From assembly GCA_964471235.1 (NCBI GenBank), contig CAYYGL010000049.1:1-27989 (forward strand): a stretch of 27,989 bases of DNA, read 5' to 3'. Below, piece by piece: positions 1 to 7,657 of the stretch; the stretch's first letter is position 1; the number at the start of each line of letters is the position of its first letter. The stretch is from CAYYGL01 sp964471235 (GTDB lineage Bacteria > Calditrichota > Calditrichia > RBG-13-44-9 > J075). The notes beneath the pieces were generated by a model. The model was not told where the DNA came from, made no database searches, and was given only the letters and a program-made list of their open reading frames with translations. The translations under genes and the position numbers were made by a program.

Positions 1-1949
1 GAGGTGGTATATTTGTGTAACTCTGCTAAGGGTACCTTCGCCCGGATTACCTGAAAGCGGCCGTCGGAATCCATGCCCAGAATTTTACCGCGACGACTGG
101 AAATGTCACCCATGACATCACCCATATATTCTTCCGGCACCTTTACCTCAATATCGTAAATGGGTTCTAATAAAACCGGTTTGGCTTCTAAAAATGCTTT
201 TTTAAACGCCATGGAACCGGCAATTTTAAACGCCATCTCCGAGGAGTCTACCGAGTGGTAGGAACCGTCAAAGCAGGTCACCTTCACATCGACCACCGGG
301 TAACCGGCAAGCACACCTTCTTCGCAGGTTTCCCGCACCCCTTTTTCCACGGCAGGAATAAATTTCCCGGGGATCACACCGCCGACAATAGCATCCACAA
401 ATTCAATGCCTTCGCCTCTCTCTACCGGCTCCAGACGCAGATGACAGTCGCCGTATTGCCCCCTTCCGCCGGTTTGTTTTTTGTATTTCCCCTGGGCTTC
501 CGCCTTCGCCTTGATGGTTTCCCGATAGGGAATCTTGGGCTTCTCGATATCAACATCCACCCCAAACCGTTGTTTCAACCGTTTCAAAATGATGTCCAGG
601 TGCAGCTCTCCCTGCCCGGAGACGATGGTTTGTTTCAGCTCCGGATCATATTTCACCAAAAAGGTGGGGTCTTCTTCGTGGAGGATGTGCAACCCGTTGG
701 AAATTTTGTCCTCATCCCCCTTGGTCTTGGGTTTAACAGCTATCTGAATCAGTGTTTCCGGAAATTCAATAGGAGGGAATTGGAAGGGATCGGTTTTGCT
801 GCATAAGGTATCGCCGGTATGGGTGGATTTTAGTTTTACCAGGGCGCCAATGTCTCCGGCGTTTAATTGATCCACACTGGTTTTCTCTTTCCCGTTTAGC
901 ACATACATCTGCCCGATTCGCTCGCTGTTGTGCTGGTTGGCGTTTAATACTTCTTCACCGGACTTTAGAATACCGGAAAAAACTCTTACATAAGATAACT
1001 CTCCCACATGGGCTTCCGCCACGGTTTTAAACACCAACGCTGCCAGCGGTTCGGCATCATTCGGTTTACGCTCTTTACCATCTTCGGATTTAACCGGGGG
1101 CATCTCTACCGGTGCAGGCAGGTATTCGACAATAAAGTTTAACAATGATTTCACCCCTACATTACGGGATGCAGCGGTGCAGACGACCGGTACCAGGGTA
1201 TGATTAATGACCGCTTTCCGGAATCCCTGGATTAATTCTTCTTCCGTTAATTCCCCCGCTTCAAAATATTTTTCCAACAGTTCGTCATCGCTCTCCGCAA
1301 CGGTTTCCATCAGTTCAACCCGCATGGCATCCACCTGGGATTTGATGTTGTCCGGAATGGGCTCCTCGGTGAAATTCCCGCTGGTATCGGTGGCAAATTT
1401 GTATAATTTTAGTTTGAGCACATCGACCACCGAGAAAAAGTTGGGACCGGATTCCACCGGTATGTGGGCAATGATTAATTTTTTACCAAATCGTTCCCGC
1501 AATTCTTTGTAGATGTTATCATAACTGACGTTTTCCCGGTCCAGCTTGTTGATGACATAAAAGCGGGGTTTGTTGTATTTATCCGCCAACTGCCGCACCC
1601 GTTCCGTTCCCACTTCCACCCCGGCAGAGGCGGAAACCACAATCATCACCACATCCGCAGCTAACATTCCGCTTACCACATCCCCGAAAAAATCACTGAA
1701 TCCCGGGGTATCCACCAGGTTTATCTTCACATGGTTCCATTCTCCGTGGGCGAGAGAGGTATTGATCGATATTTGCCGTTCAATTTCATCTTCGTTGTAA
1801 TCGGACACGGTGTTGCCCTGTTCCACCTGTCCCATCCGGGTAGTCTTTCCCATCGTATAGAGCATTGCTTCCACCAGGGAGGTTTTACCACACCCGCTGT
1901 GTCCGCCGATGCCAATATTGCGAATATGTTGACCATTAAAAATTTTCAC
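1..1949 (-). CDS. EF-G-like translational GTPase (EF-G2 type), C-terminus beyond window
   Basis: Translational GTPase of the elongation factor G family, which uses GTP to drive translocation or recycling on the ribosome; members of this EF-G2-like branch often coexist with a canonical FusA and their exact role varies. The reading frame runs open from a GTG at 1949 to the window edge, giving about 649 residues of an expected ~690. The GTG is preceded by a strong AAAGGAGG site, which decides the start. Visible G motifs: P-loop GHSGCGKT (16-23), DTPGF (from residue 80), NKLD (from 134). The P-loop has GHSGCGKT instead of the AHIDAGKT of canonical EF-G, which is why I call the EF-G2 type. The far end reads PLAELHKYTT, matching domain V. 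It is transcribed away from its neighbours from its own promoter. Confidence 0.9.
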   Translation of the reverse strand, partial: MKIFNGQHIRNIGIGGHSGCGKTSLVEAMLYTMGKTTRMGQVEQGNTVSDYNEDEIERQISINTSLAHGEWNHVKINLVDTPGFSDFFGDVVSGMLAADVVMIVVSASAGVEVGTERVRQLADKYNKPRFYVINKLDRENVSYDNIYKELRERFGKKLIIAHIPVESGPNFFSVVDVLKLKLYKFATDTSGNFTEEPIPDNIKSQVDAMRVELMETVAESDDELLEKYFEAGELTEEELIQGFRKAVINHTLVPVVCTAASRNVGVKSLLNFIVEYLPAPVEMPPVKSEDGKERKPNDAEPLAALVFKTVAEAHVGELSYVRVFSGILKSGEEVLNANQHNSERIGQMYVLNGKEKTSVDQLNAGDIGALVKLKSTHTGDTLCSKTDPFQFPPIEFPETLIQIAVKPKTKGDEDKISNGLHILHEEDPTFLVKYDPELKQTIVSGQGELHLDIILKRLKQRFGVDVDIEKPKIPYRETIKAKAEAQGKYKKQTGGRGQYGDCHLRLEPVERGEGIEFVDAIVGGVIPGKFIPAVEKGVRETCEEGVLAGYPVVDVKVTCFDGSYHSVDSSEMAFKIAGSMAFKKAFLEAKPVLLEPIYDIEVKVPEEYMGDVMGDISSRRGKILGMDSDGRFQVIRAKVPLAELHKYTT

Positions 1950-2017
1950 GGAAGGTCCTCCTTTGAAGTTTGGCAAATCTCTGTTCGCATCATACTAAAA
2001 ATTACAGAAGAATGGCG

Positions 2018-2047
2018 AATATAACAAACCTCCGTAAAGTCTGTCAA
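2018..2047 (-). promoter_or_regulatory. Sigma70-type promoter of the EF-G-like gene
   Basis: On the minus strand a consensus -35 TTGACA (2047-2042) is separated by 18 bases from a -10 TATATT (2023-2018). The -10 box lies about 70 bases upstream of the GTG start at 1949. The match to the sigma70 consensus is seen directly; activity is inferred. Confidence 0.55.
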
Positions 2048-2066
2048 GCAGTTTGTCAGTTGGTAA

Positions 2067-2317
2067 GAAAAGAATGCCCGGGAGTCGCTTCTTGAAATGA
2101 CCGCTGTGGATGTAAAATGCCGGATACGCCAAAGTGGGCTGGGGTACCTGGTGGAACTGCATGTGGAAGTAGATAAAAACATTTCGGTACGGCAGGGCAT
2201 GATATCGCCCACCGGGTCAAAGATACCCTGCTCCATTCCGATCTACATATTTTAGACGCCGTGATTCATCTTGAGCCGCCGCCGTTCCGGGGAGACAACT
2301 CGCAGGATTCAATATGA
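2067..2317 (+). pseudogene. Remnant of a cation diffusion facilitator (CDF) transporter, C-terminal domain, frameshifted
   Basis: Only the cytoplasmic C-terminal domain of a CDF metal efflux protein remains. From 2067 one frame reads ESLLEM, then VDVKCRIRQSGLGYLVELHV and EVDKNISVRQ. At about 2195 the match continues in another frame as GHDIAHRVKDTLLHSDLHIL and AVIHLEPP, stopping at the TGA 2315-2317. The junction is a run of three G (2195-2197) where four would restore one frame. No membrane domain or start codon is present upstream: a stop lies at 2064-2066. The motifs GLGYLVELHVEVD and HDIAHRVKD are typical of the CDF C-terminal dimerisation domain. It is a 5'-truncated and frameshifted relic. 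Confidence 0.8.
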
Positions 2318-2670
2318 ACTTTCGCTCGACCGCAAGTGAAATCTTCGGGCATCCGCCGGGAGTTGGCGAAAAAGCATGCTTTCTAATTGAATTGACGAAA
2401 ATTTCTCACCATATTCATGCCTTAATAACTAATGTTACGCAAATATAACCACAGGGAACACAGAGAAGTGCTGAGAGAAAGAGGCTGGAGGTAGTTAGCC
2501 TGTTTTTAGGTACCTACAAGTCTATCAGCCCATGCCGAAGGCATCCCCCATTGGCGGGACAGCCTGATAGCCTATTCGAAACCTCTGAACTTTGAACCCC
2601 AGAACCGCTGAATACTCTGTGTATCCCCCGGGGCAACGTGTTCTATCCATAAAAGGAGAAGGAGAAAGAA
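2318..2670. other. Spacer with a CACAG-rich intergenic element, no gene
   Basis: No coding potential is evident between the CDF remnant and the aldo/keto reductase. Around 2442-2470 it contains an AACCACAGGGAACACAGAG word of the degenerate kind that recurs in intergenic DNA of many bacteria. Further down there are short tracts rich in GAAC and CTG words. Confidence 0.5.
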
Positions 2671-3642
2671 ATGGTGACCAGACAACTGGGAAAAGAGGGA
2701 CCGCAAATCACGGAAATCGGGCTGGGTGCCTGGGCAATTGGCGGTTCCTGGGCATGGGGCTGGGGTGCCCAGGATGATGCGGAATCGATCCGCACCATCC
2801 AACGAGCATTGGACCTGGGAATTAATTGGATTGACACTGCTGCGGTGTATGGGTTAGGCCATGCCGAGGAGGTGGTCGCCCGCGCGGTGGGGGAACAGCG
2901 AAAAGATGTCTTCATTGCCACCAAATGCGGTCTGGTTTGGGACGACCGGGGGCGGGTGAAAAATAACAATCGTCCAGAAAGCATCCGGCGGGAGTGCGAA
3001 GCCAGCCTGCGACGCCTGAACACCGATTACATCGACCTCTATCAAATCCACTGGCCGGATAACAATGTGCCGGTGGAAGATAGCTGGGGAGAAATGACCC
3101 GCCTGAAAGAAGAGGGCAAAGTGCGCTATATCGGGGTTAGCAATTTCGGGGTGGATTTGCTGGAGCGCTGCCAGGCAATTGAACCGGTGCAATCCCTGCA
3201 ACCACCTTATAACATGGTGCAGCGGGATGTGGAAAAAGAAATTTTACCCTGGTGCAAAGCGCATGGCCTCGGGGTGGTGGCATACAGCCCGTTAATGAGC
3301 GGGCTGCTCACTGGCAAATTTACCCGCGATTTTTTAAACACCCTCGCCGAAGATGACTGGCGGCGCAAACAACATCATCCCATGTTTACCGAACCGATGT
3401 ATTCCAAAATTCTCGATTTTGTGGATGGCATCCGCCCGCTGGCAGAAAAATACAACAAAACCGTGGCGCAGTTTGCCATTGCCTGGGTGTTAATGCACCC
3501 GGCGGTTACATCCGCCATTGTGGGTGCTCGTAAACCCTCTCAGGTGGAACAGAACGTGGGTGGCGCCGGCTGGCAAATTTCCCCGGAAGACATGACAGCT
3601 ATCGATCGTTTATTTCATGAAACGGTAGACAGTAATCGGTAA
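2671..3642 (+). CDS. Aldo/keto reductase
   Basis: NAD(P)H-dependent oxidoreductase of the aldo/keto reductase superfamily ((beta/alpha)8 barrel), reducing an aldehyde or ketone; the physiological substrate cannot be read from the sequence. The catalytic tetrad is visible: D55 and Y60 in WIDTAAVYG, K85 in ATKCG and H127 in YQIHWPD. The IGVSNF segment (154-159) and the C-terminal AIVGARKPSQ cofactor-phosphate region are also typical. Length, 323 residues, is normal. The ATG at 2671 follows a purine-rich AAGGAGAAGGAGA site. It is a single gene followed by a spacer with GTAAGTAGT repeats, so it probably has its own transcript. Confidence 0.92.
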   Translation: MVTRQLGKEGPQITEIGLGAWAIGGSWAWGWGAQDDAESIRTIQRALDLGINWIDTAAVYGLGHAEEVVARAVGEQRKDVFIATKCGLVWDDRGRVKNNNRPESIRRECEASLRRLNTDYIDLYQIHWPDNNVPVEDSWGEMTRLKEEGKVRYIGVSNFGVDLLERCQAIEPVQSLQPPYNMVQRDVEKEILPWCKAHGLGVVAYSPLMSGLLTGKFTRDFLNTLAEDDWRRKQHHPMFTEPMYSKILDFVDGIRPLAEKYNKTVAQFAIAWVLMHPAVTSAIVGARKPSQVEQNVGGAGWQISPEDMTAIDRLFHETVDSNR

Positions 3643-3677
3643 ACAGTAAGTAGTAAGTAGTGTTCGGTGGGTAGTGG
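3636..3677 (+). repeat. Short tandem words (AGTAAGTAGTAAGTAG) after the aldo/keto reductase
   Basis: Directly after the stop codon the DNA is made of repeated TAGACAGTAA / TAAACAGTAA / GTAAGTAGTAAGTAG words running into GTGGGTAGTGGGG. This resembles the word-repeat tracts seen at 24948-25218 in this window. It argues against using the GTG at 3667 as the start of the next gene. Confidence 0.5.
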
Positions 3678-3777
3678 GGGAAAGTTGTTTTTAAAAGAGG
3701 ATAGTTTGTTTTTCCACGGGCAAGTTGATGATGGTATTCCATTAACCCGCTTATTAATGAGTGACCACGGTATGGGA

Positions 3778-5028
3778 ATGAACATTAAAGACCGGTTGGC
3801 ACGTTTGGATTCGGCTCCGAAACGCCCGGCTCCGATTTTGCAGCCGTCGGACCTGTGGATACAGGAGATGGAGCGGGAACTGGGGATCAAGGTGCTCAGC
3901 CGGGATAGTTCCTTTGTCATGTTAAAGGAATCCCATTTTCCGTTATACCGGGATGAGTTTTTTCCCTGGCTTCGGGAGAATGAGTTCTATGTCAATCATT
4001 TTTATCGGATTCAAAAGGATGTTCCCCCGGGCGAGGTGAATTTGCGCGATGCCGCTTTCATTGATACCGAAACCACCGGTCTTGCCGGCGGCACCGGCAC
4101 CTATGCTTTTTTAATTGGTATTGGCAAACTGGAGTTAGATCACATTGTGGTGCGCCAATATCTGCTGCCGGATTTCTCTCACGAGTGGTTAATGCTTTCC
4201 CTGGTAGATGGTGCCCTGCAAAACGCCCGGTTTACGGTTTCCTTCAATGGAAAATCATTTGATATCCCCCTGTTAAAAAGTCGCTTCATTTTGAACCGGA
4301 TGATGACTGTGCTGGAAGAAATTCCCCATGTAGATGCCCTGCATGCCGCCCGGCGCATCTGGAAACAGCGGCTGCCGGCGTGCGATTTGCAAACTCTGGA
4401 ACAATACGTGCTTCATATTACCCGCAACGATGATATCCCCGGAAACCTCATCCCTCAAATCTATTTCGAATTTATCCGTAAGCGGGATGCCTGGATACTG
4501 CGGGACGTTTTGGAGCATAATTTCCTGGATATCGTTAATATGGCACTGCTTACCATTCGGATGGCAGCGATTTGCGAGTCCCCTGTTTCACATTTAAACG
4601 ATCCCCGGGATTTGTTTGCCCTGGCGCATTATTTTTTTCAGAACCGGCAATTTGATGAGGCAATTCCCCTGCTGAAATTTTTAGTGGAGGAACATCAATT
4701 CCCGGGAGACGAAGGATTGGGAAACCCCCTGTACCTGCTTGCCATGGCGTATAAAAAAAACGGGCAAATCGAACCGGCGAAAAAATACCTGGAAGCGTTG
4801 TATCGTCAGCGGGTATATCATCCCATCCTGGTTGAGGAATTGGCAAAAATCTATGAGCATGCCGACCGGGAATTTGAGCTGGCAAAAGAGGTAGTGGAAA
4901 AAGGATTGCAGTATTTGGAGACGGTCCGGCAATTGAACCATCACTCGGGGATGTTGGCATTCTTGCCCCGGTTACGGCATCGCCATCAACGATTGTTGAA
5001 GAAAATTCAGCGAGATACCATCGCATAA
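3778..5028 (+). CDS. MrfB/YprB-like DEDDh 3'-5' exonuclease with C-terminal TPR region
   Basis: Exonuclease of the ribonuclease H-like YprB family. In Bacillus subtilis the homologue MrfB works with the helicase MrfA in repair of mitomycin C damage. Counting from the ATG at 3778 the protein has 416 residues, close to the Bacillus protein. The DEDDh residues are visible: D96 and E98 in FIDTETTGL, D162 in NGKSFDIPLL, and H247 with D251 in EHNFLDIV. A helical repeat region (about 270-350: LFALAHYFFQ, PLYLLAMAYKKNGQIEPAKK) fits TPRs. An in-frame GTG at 3667 would add 37 residues, but these lie partly in a repeat tract and look non-native. MNIKDRLARL is the family-like N-terminus. The matching helicase gene lies 8 kb downstream at 13225. 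Confidence 0.85.
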   Translation: MNIKDRLARLDSAPKRPAPILQPSDLWIQEMERELGIKVLSRDSSFVMLKESHFPLYRDEFFPWLRENEFYVNHFYRIQKDVPPGEVNLRDAAFIDTETTGLAGGTGTYAFLIGIGKLELDHIVVRQYLLPDFSHEWLMLSLVDGALQNARFTVSFNGKSFDIPLLKSRFILNRMMTVLEEIPHVDALHAARRIWKQRLPACDLQTLEQYVLHITRNDDIPGNLIPQIYFEFIRKRDAWILRDVLEHNFLDIVNMALLTIRMAAICESPVSHLNDPRDLFALAHYFFQNRQFDEAIPLLKFLVEEHQFPGDEGLGNPLYLLAMAYKKNGQIEPAKKYLEALYRQRVYHPILVEELAKIYEHADREFELAKEVVEKGLQYLETVRQLNHHSGMLAFLPRLRHRHQRLLKKIQRDTIA

Positions 5029-5198
5029 ACCTTCCCCCTTTCCGGGGTATAGATGGAGCAAAATCTCACCAGATTAAGTCCATTTGTAAAGAAATTGGCG
5101 AAAGTTACGAAAAATGAGATGACCCCGATTTCATTTTGAAGATCGACGGCAATTTTTTCGAAACCAGTCAAAACCAGCAATAGAATTGGAGAAACGTT

Positions 5199-6293
5199 AT
5201 GGCAAAACGAAGAGTGGGCATACTAACCGGAGGCGGGGACTGTCCCGGTCTTAATGCGGTAATCCGCGGCGTTACCAAAAGCGCCATCAATGAATACGGC
5301 ATGGAAGTGGTTGGTTTTTATGATGGTTTTGAAGGACTCATTGAGGAACGTTTTAAAATTTTACGCTCCGAGGATGTTTCCGGAATTCTCACCCAGGGAG
5401 GGACCATTTTGGGTACCAGCAATACCGCCAACCCCTTTGCTCATTGGGTAGGGGAGGGAGAAAACCGGCATACGGTGGATATGTCCGATAAATGCATGGC
5501 ATTGTATGAGGACTTGGGGCTGGAGGCGTTGATTTGTGTGGGCGGTGACGGCACCATGACCATCGGTGGGCAACTGGCGGAAAAAGGCGCTAACATTGTG
5601 GGCGTTCCCAAAACCATCGATAAAGATTTGATGGAAACCGATATCACGTTCGGATTTGATTCCGCCCGATTTACTGCCACGGAAGCCATCGACAAGTTGC
5701 ATACCACCGCCCAATCTCACCACCGGGTGATGGTGGTGGAGGTAATGGGCAGGAATGCCGGCTGGCTGGCGCTGGAATCCGGGTTGGCGGGGGGCGGTGA
5801 TGTCATTCTGCTGCCGGAAATTCCCTACGACATCAATGAAGTGATTTCCGCGGTACGCAAACGCAGCCGTTTCGGGAAACGGTTCAGCATTGTGGTGGTT
5901 TCCGAAGGTACCCGCCCGGAAGGCGGTGAGCAGGTTTACCAGCGAATCATCAAAGACAGCCCCGACCCGGTGCGCTTAGGCGGTATCAGTCATGTAGTGG
6001 CAAAACAAATTGAAGATCAAACCGATATTGAATGCCGGGTGACGATCCTGGGGCACCTCCAGCGCGGCGGCACTCCAACCCCATTCGACCGCATCTTAGC
6101 CACCCAGTTTTCGGTGAAGGCAATGGAATTGGTAAAGCGGAAAATGTTTAATCACATGGTCGCCTACCAGGGGGGGAAATTGGTTGCTGTACCGATTGAG
6201 AAGGTCATGGGCAAACAGCGTACTGTCCCGTTAGATTCCCCGTTGATTAAAGCGGCACTGGCAGTGGGCAGCTCTTTCGGTGCAAAATTGTAA
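5199..6293 (+). CDS. pfkA: 6-phosphofructokinase, mixed-substrate (group III) type
   Basis: Phosphorylates fructose 6-phosphate to fructose 1,6-bisphosphate in glycolysis. Length 364 residues. The N-terminal LTGGGDCPGLNA (9-20), GGDGT (115-119), PKTIDKD (137-143) and MGRNAGWLALESG motifs identify the family; D141 in TID is the catalytic base. The phosphoryl-donor signature is mixed: glycine in GGDGT, as in ATP enzymes, but lysine in PKTID, as in pyrophosphate enzymes. This is the pattern of the group III or mixed-substrate clade, so the donor (ATP or PPi) cannot be fixed from sequence. The start ATG has TTGGAGAAA upstream. It appears to be monocistronic. Confidence 0.93.
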   Translation: MAKRRVGILTGGGDCPGLNAVIRGVTKSAINEYGMEVVGFYDGFEGLIEERFKILRSEDVSGILTQGGTILGTSNTANPFAHWVGEGENRHTVDMSDKCMALYEDLGLEALICVGGDGTMTIGGQLAEKGANIVGVPKTIDKDLMETDITFGFDSARFTATEAIDKLHTTAQSHHRVMVVEVMGRNAGWLALESGLAGGGDVILLPEIPYDINEVISAVRKRSRFGKRFSIVVVSEGTRPEGGEQVYQRIIKDSPDPVRLGGISHVVAKQIEDQTDIECRVTILGHLQRGGTPTPFDRILATQFSVKAMELVKRKMFNHMVAYQGGKLVAVPIEKVMGKQRTVPLDSPLIKAALAVGSSFGAKL

Positions 6294-6666
6294 CCGGGCA
6301 GTTAACTGATACAAGCAGACGGAATCACTCGCTTAATAGCAAGGGATTATCCCGGGATCCGGAATACCGGATTGCAGGGGTGGAATGGATAACGCGTTCT
6401 TCTGACCCTGTTGGCACCCTCACATCATTCCACACCATTTACCGAGGCTGTAGCGGGGAAGAGGCAAATCTACCCGGTTAAGCGATTGTTAAACATACAA
6501 CCCAAACAGTGCTATCAATTGGAGAACAACACCGGCAGCCGGGTTCGTTCCGATATTCCCATTTTTTCCCTCCCTCCATTTCCCAATAAACTTGCAGATT
6601 CCGTAATTGCGTATTATTTTAACAATGATTAAACAAAGGGAATATTTCAATTAGTCGTTAAAGCTT
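6294..6666. other. Spacer before the SIR2 gene, no convincing gene
   Basis: A 73-codon open frame at 6411-6632 begins with TTG, has no ribosome-binding site and no recognisable motif; I treat it as chance. Upstream of the SIR2 gene a possible promoter, TTGCAG (6592-6597), 17 bases, TATTTT (6615-6620), lies about 46 bases before the ATG. Nothing else stands out. Confidence 0.4.
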
Positions 6667-7437
6667 ATGGTCTCATTCAGCAGCAAATTGATGGATCGGC
6701 TGAAAGTCGCCTACAATGTGGTGGTGTTAACCGGAGCGGGAATGAGCGCTGCCAGCGGTGTGCCCACTTTTCGGGGGAAAGACGGTCTCTGGAACAAATT
6801 TAATCCGGAGGAACTGGCAAATTTAAACGCCTTTTTGAAAAATCCGGAATTGGTTTGGGAGTGGTATAGTTGGCGGAGAAAGTTAATTAAAAAGGTGACG
6901 CCCAACTTAGGTCATTATGCCCTGGTGGATATGGAAGAATACTTCCCGGAGTTTATGGTCATTACTCAAAACGTGGATAATTTGCATCAAATAGCAGGTA
7001 CTAAAAAAATCATCGAACTTCATGGGAACATCATGCGCAATAAGTGCATAGATTGTAGTGAATATATTGAGGATGGTGAATTGGAAATGCAAGAATCACA
7101 AACAGAGAAAACAATACCTCGCTGCTCGAAGTGTGGTGGTCTAATTCGACCCGATGTGGTATGGTTTGGGGAGTTACTTCCTCCGGAAGCCATCTCCCGG
7201 GCGCAGGAGTTATCTGCTGCGGCTGAGGTTTTCTTCTCTGTTGGAACATCCTCTACGGTGGAGCCGGCGGCATCATTACCCTATTTAGCCAAAGGGAACG
7301 GGGCTTACCTGGTGGAGATCAATCCGGATGAAACTCCGCTCAGCAGCGTGGCGGATGAATGTCTGCGCGGCGGCGTGGAAACGATACTGCCGGCGCTGTC
7401 AATGGAAATCGAGAAAATTCGAAAACGTTTGGTATAA
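6667..7437 (+). CDS. cobB: SIR2-family NAD-dependent protein deacylase (sirtuin)
   Basis: Removes acyl groups from lysines using NAD+. Length 256 residues. Seen in order: the NAD site GAGMS (23-27) and GVPTFRG, TQNVDNLH (100-107), the catalytic histidine H119 in ELHG, a four-cysteine zinc site (C127, C130, C153, C156), and VGTSSTVEPAA. Y67 and R70 (the Y-x-x-R pair in EWYSWR) match the acyl-pocket signature of class III sirtuins such as SIRT5 and bacterial CobB. This suggests activity on succinyl- or malonyl-lysine besides acetyl-lysine. The ATG at 6667 lacks a strong Shine-Dalgarno sequence. Confidence 0.93.
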   Translation: MVSFSSKLMDRLKVAYNVVVLTGAGMSAASGVPTFRGKDGLWNKFNPEELANLNAFLKNPELVWEWYSWRRKLIKKVTPNLGHYALVDMEEYFPEFMVITQNVDNLHQIAGTKKIIELHGNIMRNKCIDCSEYIEDGELEMQESQTEKTIPRCSKCGGLIRPDVVWFGELLPPEAISRAQELSAAAEVFFSVGTSSTVEPAASLPYLAKGNGAYLVEINPDETPLSSVADECLRGGVETILPALSMEIEKIRKRLV

Positions 7438-7657
7438 CATTGTTTGATATCTTACCGGGAACAAGTCACTTTCTCCAGAAAAGCAAGGGATTAAATTTTA
7501 GATTGGGTCCATCCTTAAATATAACCGTGACAGCATACCGGTCACATTGTCGTTTATATAAATTGAAAAGCAGGTCGCGATGAAATTTTTGAACATCGGC
7601 AGTCAACATCATTGCCCGAAATCCCCTCTCCACCCTGGTGGAGAAAACGAAATTCTC

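Noticed and set aside
3667..3777. Upstream extension of the exonuclease from the GTG at 3667
   Set aside because: The extension begins in a word-repeat tract, lacks a good ribosome-binding site and precedes the family-like MNIKDRLARL start.
6411..6632. 73-codon open frame on the plus strand
   Set aside because: It starts with TTG, lacks a ribosome-binding site and shows no family-like or structured sequence; the composition is that of the surrounding spacer.
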